DNA from: Drosophila persimilis
Lineage: Eukaryota; Arthropoda; Insecta; Diptera; Drosophilidae
Direction: 5' to 3'
Assembly: GCF_003286085.1 (NCBI RefSeq)
Contig: NW_020825426.1
Location: forward strand, 248,001-312,000
DNA length: 64,000 bases
Below are positions 53,801 through 61,057 of this stretch, piece after piece; the first letter of the stretch is position 1; each line of letters starts with the position of its first letter. A program made the position numbers and the translations under genes. The notes beneath the pieces are model-generated. The model was not told the DNA's origin. It saw nothing but the letters and a program-made list of their open reading frames with translations, and did not search any database.

Positions 53801-54234
53801 GGACAATATGTTGATGCAACTACAGTCATGTCTTTTCTATTGTTTGTGTTGGGGATAATTACTATTGGTGCACTTTGAAGAAATTCGGTCTGTATTGGCT
53901 CAAGCGCGGCATGTCTAATGTTGTCTTTTACATAAGTGACGACTCCTCCTTTTTTATGATTATTTGGATTGGCAGCGTGATATGTCAGGTAGTTCGGTAT
54001 TTGTAATAAAGTTGCATCCTGTTTGACCCTTGTTTCGATGACCATCATTATATGTATGTTCGAATTTGTCATATGGGTTTCTAATTCAATCATTTTATTT
54101 TTTATTCCACAGGCATTCCAAAAGGCTACCCTTAATGTATTGGAATTGTTGTTGTTGCTGCTGTTGTTTGTGTGCATGAATAAAATTTGTATTGGCTGGA
54201 TGTCAATGTTGTCTGTGATATTAACATGAGTCAT
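50845..54234 (-). CDS. pol: Pol: AP-like endonuclease and reverse transcriptase
   Basis: 1129 aa, ATG at 54234, stop TAA at 50845. About residues 33-270 form the endonuclease: WNACG, IETRV, GDWNAKHPWWGN, SAIDFAV and SDHLPI are the expected catalytic and metal-binding motifs. About 500-860 is the RT: YRPISLLSG, HQFGFRKEHAT, the A-box FIDISEAFDRVWH near 660, AGVPQGSNLGPLLY, YADDT near 760, then TYLGVVLDRKLS. The remaining ~270 residues are a C-terminal region with no RNase H motif that I can see. It makes cDNA at chromosome ends by priming on the 3' OH (TART model) and may serve the Gag-only families. All catalytic residues appear intact. Only one nucleotide separates it from the gag stop, suggesting coupled reinitiation. 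Confidence 0.94.
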   Translation of the reverse strand: MTHVNITDNIDIQPIQILFMHTNNSSNNNNSNTLRVAFWNACGIKNKMIELETHMTNSNIHIMMVIETRVKQDATLLQIPNYLTYHAANPNNHKKGGVVTYVKDNIRHAALEPIQTEFLQSAPIVIIPNTNNRKDMTVVASTYCPPSFNWSKSNFRSLLQHFDNIIGGTSGFLCCGDWNAKHPWWGNARSCKRGRALMEAVNIGARYNILATGGATHYPYDSRKRPSAIDFAVCGGLTRHRLKIQSCTSLCSDHLPITIEMEKNRADMFTQSTISRRLITKRTNINILKEHLERTINLNTEIHSGLDIEDAVNILMRNIQDAVKLATKNQNSNQGQRPGSLNSQRRTDKARYKLDEETRDLLQLKNQLNLRLKLFRTEEAKTLYKAAQNSLQKKLKRLKTNNINKQFEGINTQDRYKMKKLWRITNTIKRQPQPNWPICTQTGNASQRPVWTKSNEEKAEVFVSHLEERFKPRHTSSEKERESTQNDLDLEKQKLTDAATNTAQTRPLRPFTLPELTIEIKNLILNKAPGKDRIDNALIKALPKKALLYILLIFNSIMRLGHFPQAWKHATIALILKPNKPAQSVASYRPISLLSGLAKTFEKLFIKRLFDFDDFSRALPTHQFGFRKEHATEQQLARVTQFIMGAYEEKKYCSAVFIDISEAFDRVWHTGLLYKLSKLVSLQAFKLLESYLNDRTFEVITNNGTTSRTGKIRAGVPQGSNLGPLLYSIYSSDIPLPNCMRSYHPTEIPVLREKNRMLATYADDTIIMSIADFPSVAAKMNEQYLNKFSVWAKKWEMGINEKKTAHVFFTLNSLSRTQQESTPRINGQRIPNKFKQTYLGVVLDRKLSLSPHVKTIINKTISTSIKLDWIIGNKSHLARDCKVTILKQLIMPIWYYAIPVWGALASDSLIKKIQTLQNKLVRRSVRATRYTRNDNIRSIYNVKTIEEVYVKASGRFADSLKDHPNSEVARLLINPYIPDRLKPSRHRYDNQLRKFILPRSNGQPQEQPNPDLDPTRYYSEAERKVIVEKYVPILRKGLPTLLRLENEEQEIIEKDKMDKREAERKKIPYKPPDRFCELQINVYRKMYAQGKYTREVILDRIRGQPLGIQRIIVPDHKGDEEEGIIQPPG

Positions 54235-54235
54235 T

Positions 54236-55722
54236 TTAGTTGTCTTCTTCCATTTGGCTGCTGTTATCTCTGTCTGCCCTGAGAGGCACGGACTTGCCGT
54301 TGGAGGGAAGGCTCTGCACTAGACTGCCTAGTTGACTGATGGCAGCCAGGATGTCACTTATGCTGGCTTCGATCTTGTTCAGCCTTTCTTCAAATCGCTT
54401 GCTTTCAGGTTCAGCCGGACCCACTGCCATTGTTTTAGAGGACTGTGAGAGTGCAATCTGCTCCTCTCGCAGTCTATTCTGGAATTTCTCCAGATGGCTG
54501 GCGGCTGGGTTGGGATTCATGTCAACGGCTATAGGAGCTATCCGTCCTTTCCCTACTTTATCCTTTTTTTGGCTGGTTGTTTGCTTTCTCTTTTCTCTGT
54601 TCTTAATCTTGGTAAGCCTTCTCTTGATTTCGGTACTATGGTGGCTGGGCTTGGGTTGGACATTTCTGCCAGAGAAAGGGTTTGTGAAGCCCCTCACTGG
54701 TCCACTTCGGCCCTCGTCACAGCCACTCACATCCCTGCGATGGCTACCTGCTGGAAAGGGGGCCACTCGGAATGTTTGAGGACGTTTGGATATCTGCTCC
54801 CATGCGCTGGGCCTCCCTAATGCTTGCTTTGTGAGTCTATCATCGTTGATCAGTTTGTTCACCTTGAGCCTGCTTCTGGCCGCTTTAAAGGCTGGACAGC
54901 CCTTAAAGCTGCTGACATGTTCCCCGTCGCAGTTTGTGCACTTGGCTGGGGTGTGTCTGGGCTTCGTGCATTCGGTTGAGAGGTGGCCTCTGGCACACTT
55001 CATGCATTTAGGCTCGTTCCGGCAATAGTTTCTGGTGTGACCATAGGCCTGGCACCTGTGGCATTGCAGGGGATTCCTGGGTGGCAGCTTTTTTTCAAAT
55101 GCCACTGACTGGCCTCCTAATACATTTATCTTTAGAATTTCGTCATGCGAGCCATCCCTTTTCTGCTCAATCTCTAGATCGAACATGTTTATTGGCCTTC
55201 CTGTAGCTACATGCTTCATGTTGGCGCAGAATCTGACGACGAAGGCCCTTTTTTTTAATTCAGCAGAAATCCACTCATTCGTCGTCGAGTAGTGCAGGTG
55301 TCTCAGAATATAACGTGCACCACGCTGACCTTTTGGCTGGTGCGTATGCATTAGCAACTTTTGGTCTTGGAGGAGTTGTGTTATTTTCCTATGGGCGTTC
55401 ATATCAACGCATTGAATTCTGATACCGTTCCCCGGGGTGCTTTTCGTTTTGAAGCTGTCCACCCCCGCTGTATAATTGAGTTTTTCTAGTAGGGGAACTA
55501 TGGCTTTGACACCAGCTATGTGAATAGAAGGCACCCTCTTGCTCGAAGGCACTACCTGCCATGGAAGGAGCTCAGGCTGTTCGATATGGTTGCTTTCGCT
55601 GTCATTGAGATCTTTGCTATGCCTACTCATTGTGGGGAGTGGACAAGGCTGAGCATTTTCGTTTGGGACAGGGACGACGTGTGACACCCCAGTGTCATTA
55701 CCTTTCTTCTTGGGGGGTGACG
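54236..55722 (-). CDS. gag: Gag of B2, probably missing its N-terminus
   Basis: The frame is open from the junction with C1's tail. The first ATG is at 55630 (MSRHSKDL), giving 464 aa to the TAA at 54236-54238. The core starts only about 36 residues after that Met (IHIAGVKAIVPLLEKL), whereas A, C and D have 290-540 residues before it, so an N-terminal part was probably lost. Three CCHC knuckles lie at about 188-245, starting CHRCQAYGHTRNYC and ending SSFKGC. The C-terminus has a weak coiled coil (LNKIEASISDILAAI). Apparent extension of the frame to 55843 is read-through into C1's tail and 3' UTR. Confidence 0.85.
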
Positions 55723-55736
55723 TTTTTTTTTTTTTT

Positions 55737-57804
55737 CGCTTTTTTGGATTTTTCCAATTATATACCCGCTTTGGGTTGAGGGCTCTCAGTGCTCCATACA
55801 GGGGAGGAACTGAGAGGCTGGGGTGTGAGCCGCCAGCAACCAAGCGCGTTGCTTTATTAATTTCTCTTTGTGGGCAGTATATGTCTTAATTTAGTAGATG
55901 TACATTTTTGTTTGTTTTTACAATTTAACTTTTCAACGGCACTCAAACACTTTTTACTGGTACATTTAATGGCACAATAATTTACAAACATATAAACTGC
56001 AGCAACGTTAAACACTTGTAACCTCTTTTTACACTCAGCAGGGGGGGGGGGGGGGGGGGGCAAGGGAAAAAGAAAACGAGACAGAGATAAACTTTTCGGC
56101 ACTTTGACGGGGGGGACTAAACCACGAACACGACTCGACTCCACAACGTTCACGACACGACTTTTTTTCGTTTGGACAGAGATCCAGACTCGAGACTCGA
56201 TTCCACGATCGGGGCAAATGGCTCCAAAAGTATGAATTGTCAAGAGTCAAGTGTGTGTGTGTGCGGTGAGAGTCAAGAAAGTAAAGTAAAGTGGGGCCAC
56301 GCTCAAAAGTATGCTGTCTCTCCCTTGTAATTTTCCCTAACTTAAAATTTGATTTGATCCCCTGTGAGTTTGTCAACTTGATGTTTTGTTGGTTGTTGGT
56401 CTTCAGTCCCCTCTACTACCCTTGCCGCCTGCTGAGGGCAGACGACTAGGAATGTATCATGTACATGTGGGCGGGCAGTTTATAGGGAACGTAGTAGACG
56501 TATGCGAAGACTTGCATATTTGGCTCAATTTAGGCCGTAGTGGTGGGGTGTGGCGGCAACAGATGCTGATTTGAAAGTCGATTACGATACCGATAATCAA
56601 TTGTCAGCACCGTTGCCGCCGAAGTTTTATCACAGATTGTAATGATTTTTTTAGTGGGGTGTCGGAGAACCGCACTAATTACGATAGTAACAATGGGGGG
56701 GGGGAAGAAGGGGTTAAAGAAATGAGATCGAAATGTGCAGAAATGTGCAGTGTTGCAACACGTAGTCAGTTGAGGAAATAGATAAAGGGAAAAGGTAAAC
56801 AATGCAGGTGCTTTGCGTGGAAAACAGAAGGAAATACACTAAATAAAAAGAGACAAGCACTTGCAGAAATAACAATTCAGGTAAGTAGTAGACTGGAGTG
56901 GAGACGACGGAAAAACAGGTAATAAAAGAGATACTACACTGGAACAAAGACGAGACAAAACAGGTACAATTGATTTACGTTTACAATATTACAATAAACA
57001 TAACAATTTAAAATAATGTCTATATCTTTTACTATAATTACAGGGAAGACAAGAAGCATCGGCCGGCATAGCAAAACACAATGCTTGTAAAGACATTGCG
57101 TTGCATACCGGCCGACCCCGTCGTCCCCCCTGGTCGTCGAAATTGGCGTCTTCCAAAGTCGTCAGAGGTAGGTGCAAGTCAGGTCGTTGCGGCTGTGGCT
57201 GCCCTCTTGGAGGACCAGTGGCACTGGTCCGGCCACCAGCTGGAAGCCAGGATTGACGGCACACATATTACTGTGGCGACACGGGTCCGGCCGCCAAAGT
57301 GAGATGGATGTGAGTGAGTGTGTGTGCGTCGGTAATTTTGGCCCTAATGTAGAGCGAGTGGCACTGGTCCGGCCACCATCTGTGGGCAATGGCGGTCGAT
57401 GACACGCCTACTCGAACGGCACAGGTCCGGCCGCCCAAGTGTAATGGATGTTTGTGTGTGTGTGTGTCTGAATGGCTGGCGGTAAGTATTTTCAGAGCTC
57501 TTTTTTAATCGTATTTGTGGCTGATGGATTTTTCCTTTTCCAGGTCCATAGGGCACTCTGAATGCCATGGCACTGGATCCGGCCACCAACTAAGGACGAT
57601 GGCGGACACGACACACATATACACGAGCGGCACAGGTCCGGCCGCCCAAGTGTAATGGATGTTTGTGTGTGTGTGTGTCTGAATGGCAGGCGGTAAGTAT
57701 TTAATTGCTTTGATGGCGGCAGCGTCCGTTGTTAATTTTTGTTGTGGCATGCGATTGATATGCATTTGTCCTTTAATCCAGTGCAGTGGCAGAGATGTGT
57801 CCAA
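55737..57804 (-). other. C1 3' UTR
   Basis: Near the tail is an 8-bp hairpin, CTCTCAGT/ACTGAGAG (55783-55816), then AATAAA (tttatt 55853-55858). A G20 run is at 56041-56060 on +. Antisense intron-like segments on + are 56881-57043 (163 nt), 57482-57543 (62 nt, acceptor TTCCTTTTCCAG) and 57693-57786 (94 nt). Shared-loop hairpins or variants are at 57218-57236, 57275-57295, 57358-57376, 57417-57433, 57568-57585 and 57627-57645. I see no coding capacity on the sense strand beyond chance frames. Confidence 0.78.
56041..56060 (+). repeat. G20 homopolymer in the C1 3' UTR
   Basis: Twenty G on the + strand, ten at the same place in C2 (61355-61364). Sense RNA carries it as a C run. Confidence 0.9.
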
Positions 57805-60800
57805 TTAGTACACAGCGTTCCAGGATATCTGGTTGTCAAGATGGTACCTCATGTTGCGGGCGTAGGCCTTAATGTCATCCATGGAGTCGTCATCTGTCCA
57901 CATCTCATCGTCATCATTTTCTTCATCCGTTTCAGGATCCGTCTCTGGAATGGCGGCTGGCGTTGGCCCTAACGTTTCTTGTGGTGGCTGTGGAGCTGGG
58001 GCAACCACTGTTGCTGCTGCCATTGTTGGTGGATTTTCCGATGTCACTGGAACTGCTGGAGTTGCCGTCACTGCCTGGGATTGGATGAGCGAGGTGAGTA
58101 GTGACATCATCGCTTCCAGCCTCTTTTCCAATCGCGTCATCCTCTGCGTATTCTCCAACAGTGCCTGGCTGCAGGATCCCTCGCAGGATTGGCGTTTCGG
58201 CTGCATCTTCTGCCGGGAGCGGTTGTTGGCAAGCTGCTGCTGCTGCTGCTGTCGCTGTCGCTGTTGTTGTTCGCGCTGCGGCTGCTGTAGCTGCTGCTGT
58301 TGTTGTGCCTGGGAACGGCTCAATGGCTGCTCTGGACGTCGTCGCCCAGTGCGTGGGCCAGAGGCAGCAGGCGTCTGTTTATTTGTATGTATTGGCGGCT
58401 GCTGCTGCTTCTGCTGATGTTGTTGTCGTCCTCTTCGTCGCCCAGGAGAGGAGACATTGAGTGGCGTCCGTGCTGCCTGCTGCTGCTGTCCACGCCGGGG
58501 ATTGGCTGGCGTTTGAGCTGGCTGTTGCTGCTGCTGTCGGCGCCCTGGATGTGCTGGTGTTGTTCTTGCTGGTGGTGGCTGCTGCTCTGGCAATGGCTGC
58601 AGAAGCGAGCTGCGCTTGCGACGCAACTCCTGCCAGGCCACTCGGTGGGACAGAAGGCGGCCCCTTGCTGCCTTGAATGCCGGACATCCCTTGTAGGCGC
58701 TGATGTGGGCGCCCTGGCAATTGGCGCATTTAGGGGCGTCTGCCCTTGGCTTGGCACATGCCGTGGACGCGTGGGCACCCGCACACTTCATACAGACGAA
58801 TGAACGCCTGCAGTAGGTGCGGGTGTGCCCGAATGCCTGACATCTGTGGCACTGGGCTGGGTCCACCGGCTTGGCCTGCCTTTCCACGGTCACCAACTGG
58901 TTGCCCAGCTGGGTTAATTGGAGAACATCGTGGTGGCTTTCGTCCGGCTTGGGGGCTATCTCCAACTCGAACTGGTCGAGCGGCTGTCCATCGGATCTCC
59001 CTTTAATGGCTCTAATAAATATAACATAATAACCCAATTCGGCCATCTGATTTTTTATTAGTTGGGTGCTTGTGGAGTGGTGTAGATCTCGCACGACGAT
59101 CCGTAGCCCACGGTCACTCTTGTGCTGGTGTGTGTAGTGGCCAGTCATCGCCTCGTTGCCGTCGCCATCGCCCAGGACTGCCATGATGGCATCCCTGGTA
59201 GCCATGTCGCGGGCCTGGATACGGACACCATTGCGGCTGATGAGCTTGGTGTGATAGCTGCTGTTGCCCACCCTCGGGTCCTTCTGCAGCTTGTCCAGAA
59301 TGGGCATAATGTCGGGGACAGCTGGCAGAATGATGGGGGGGGGAATAATTGTCGTTGGTTGGTGCTGTCGCTGCAGCATCCGATTTTGTCTGGCATTGGG
59401 CATACTCAGGGCGGGCAGCTGGAGCAGCCCAACGCCGCCGCCGCTGCTGCTGCTGTGGGTTCCTGTGCCGCAGCTACTAGTTGCGTTTGCAGGTGAGTGA
59501 GGTAGAGCTAGTGGAGCATTGGCTGGAGCAGGGGCAGGGGCAGGGGCAGGGGCGGGGGCAGGGGCATTTTGTGTAATTGTCCGCTGATGTTGTTGCTGTT
59601 GCTGGTTTGATTGTTGGTGATGGGGATGGTTTTGAGTTTGGGGGATATGGGATTTGCTTGCCTGTTGGTTACTTTCCCGGAGTCGTCGTTTGGCCGATGC
59701 ATAATTGGCATCCAAATTGTCGTCGTCGTCATCGTCATCAAACTCGACAACCATATCATCACTGTCATCATCGTCGTCATCATCCACCTCGGCGCGGACG
59801 CGCTTCAGTGGCGAGCGGGCCGCTGCAGCAGAGGTGGATGGGATATCATCGGTATTGGCTGTGTTTGTTGCTATTGGCTGATGTTGTTGTTGTTGTTGAT
59901 GTGTTTGCTGCTGCTGATGTTCCTCTGGCGGCGGTGGTGGGGGGGGTCCGCCTGTTAACATTGCTGTTAACAGGCATCGTCTGGCTGCCGACGTAATTGC
60001 AGTTGTCGTTTTTGTGTTTGATGTCGCTGTTTGTGTGCTGATGTATGTCATCATTGTATTTGTGGTTGTGGTATTGGCTGTGTGCATTGCATTTGAAACC
60101 GCTGCTGTGGCCGATCGAGCGGGGTTTGTGCCATGGCTATGGTTCGAGTTCGAACTCGCTCCCGAACGGGCACTCGAACACGAATCTTTTGTTGGCTGCT
60201 GTTCGTGTAGAGGCTGCTGGAGTGCCCTCTCGTACTGTCGCTGGTACGAGGTCGTTATCCGCTCTCTCTTTGCGCCTTCTCTCGCTCCTTGCTGTTTCCG
60301 GCTCTCTCCACACGAAGCATCGGCATACGGTGCATCGATACGTGTATGTGTGTGTTGGAGTGTGGGAAGCGGAATTATTGGCGCGCTCGGTACCGCTAGG
60401 CTTGGCTTGGCTTGGCATAGCGGTGCTTGACATTGCGGTGCTTTGGCTGACGCCGCTGCCGCTGCCGACGCCGCCAATGCCTCAAGCCGGCGACTACCGC
60501 TGCTGCTGCTGCTGATGTTCTGCTGCTGCTGCTGCTGCTGGCGTTCCTGGGTATGGACCGCCTCCACCCAATCGCCGATCTGGAACTGCTCCTGGCTGGT
60601 GAGATTGGGAATGGCCGCCCAGCTGTTGGGGCAGGGCAGGTCGGGGATGGGGCTTGTGGCCGGAGTGGCCGTGATGGTGGTGTCGGCATTTGTGGTCCTC
60701 ACATACCCGGTAATGGTGGCTGGAGCCGGTCTAGAAATTGGAGGAAGTGCCTCCAACCAGGTGGCGGAGTCGGTGGATTGGCGTCTCAGTATCGCTGCGT

Positions 60801-60960
60801 TTGCCCCGGCGCCGGTGGCTGCGCTGTCGGCGCTGGCCTCGCCGTCGGCGGCGCTGTCGGAGCTGGCAGTGGAAATGGCTGATTTGGGGCGATCCCTGGC
60901 TGTGACGCCGTGTGGTCCTCGTCGTCGTCGTCCTCTTCTGGCAGTGGATCCGCGTGGCAT
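57805..60960 (-). CDS. gag: Gag of C1, complete
   Basis: 1051 aa from the ATG at 60960 (MPRGSTARRGRRRRG, strongly basic). The long N-terminal half is disordered, with polyGln, Thr/Asn tracts, an Asp run and PA repeats. The core starts near 543 (LPAVPDIMPILDKL) with RDLHHSTSTQ. Three CCHC knuckles are at about 700-760: CHRCQAFGHTRTYC, CMKCAGAHASTAC and CANC..H..YKGC. A Gln-rich stretch follows, then a coiled coil (TRLEKRLEAMMSLLTSLI) and an acidic tail with WTDDDSMDDI, the motif also seen in A Gag. The frame stays open 5' of the ATG to 61677, but this crosses C2's poly(A) and 3' UTR and is chance. Confidence 0.92.
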   Translation of the reverse strand: MPRGSTARRGRRRRGPHGVTARDRPKSAISTASSDSAADGEASADSAATGAGANAAILRRQSTDSATWLEALPPISRPAPATITGYVRTTNADTTITATPATSPIPDLPCPNSWAAIPNLTSQEQFQIGDWVEAVHTQERQQQQQQQNISSSSSGSRRLEALAASAAAAASAKAPQCQAPLCQAKPSLAVPSAPIIPLPTLQHTHTRIDAPYADASCGESRKQQGAREGAKRERITTSYQRQYERALQQPLHEQQPTKDSCSSARSGASSNSNHSHGTNPARSATAAVSNAMHTANTTTTNTMMTYISTQTATSNTKTTTAITSAARRCLLTAMLTGGPPPPPPPEEHQQQQTHQQQQQHQPIATNTANTDDIPSTSAAAARSPLKRVRAEVDDDDDDDSDDMVVEFDDDDDDDNLDANYASAKRRLRESNQQASKSHIPQTQNHPHHQQSNQQQQQHQRTITQNAPAPAPAPAPAPAPANAPLALPHSPANATSSCGTGTHSSSSGGGVGLLQLPALSMPNARQNRMLQRQHQPTTIIPPPIILPAVPDIMPILDKLQKDPRVGNSSYHTKLISRNGVRIQARDMATRDAIMAVLGDGDGNEAMTGHYTHQHKSDRGLRIVVRDLHHSTSTQLIKNQMAELGYYVIFIRAIKGRSDGQPLDQFELEIAPKPDESHHDVLQLTQLGNQLVTVERQAKPVDPAQCHRCQAFGHTRTYCRRSFVCMKCAGAHASTACAKPRADAPKCANCQGAHISAYKGCPAFKAARGRLLSHRVAWQELRRKRSSLLQPLPEQQPPPARTTPAHPGRRQQQQQPAQTPANPRRGQQQQAARTPLNVSSPGRRRGRQQHQQKQQQPPIHTNKQTPAASGPRTGRRRPEQPLSRSQAQQQQQLQQPQREQQQRQRQQQQQQLANNRSRQKMQPKRQSCEGSCSQALLENTQRMTRLEKRLEAMMSLLTSLIQSQAVTATPAVPVTSENPPTMAAATVVAPAPQPPQETLGPTPAAIPETDPETDEENDDDEMWTDDDSMDDIKAYARNMRYHLDNQISWNAVY

Positions 60961-61057
60961 AGCTGCGCTGGATTGGCTTTGGTAATAAATTTTTTCGACC
61001 GACGCGAGTGGAGATTTTGTCAAGTCAGATTGAATTACACAGTTTTTTTTTTTTTTT

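Larger units (their letters stand above)
47394..55722 (-). mobile_element. Element B2, TART-like Gag+Pol telomeric retrotransposon
   Basis: 8.3 kb: 3' UTR 47394-50844, pol 50845-54234, gag 54236 to the right junction. The right boundary is the T14 tail of C1 (55723-55736). There is no T run at its own 3' end, although the sequence starts at the same CAATCTTTATT as B1. Only about 92 nt precede the first gag ATG and they are open in the gag frame, so the 5' end is probably eroded inside gag. It is the only complete RT source in the window. Confidence 0.9.
55723..61042 (-). mobile_element. Element C1, full-length Gag-only telomeric retrotransposon
   Basis: T14 tail (55723-55736) to a 5' end at 61042, where C2's T15 tail starts; 5.3 kb. 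Sense order: a short 5' UTR of 82 nt (60961-61042), gag, a 2.07-kb 3' UTR, poly(A). Gag is related to A in its core and tail, so C and A look like two HeT-A-type lineages. No pol. Confidence 0.9.

Noticed and set aside
55631..57804. A 5' UTR shared between B2 and C1
   Set aside because: The similarity to 61043-63525 first looked like a common 5' UTR. The T14 and T15 runs at 55723 and 61043 show that both stretches are C-family 3' UTRs.
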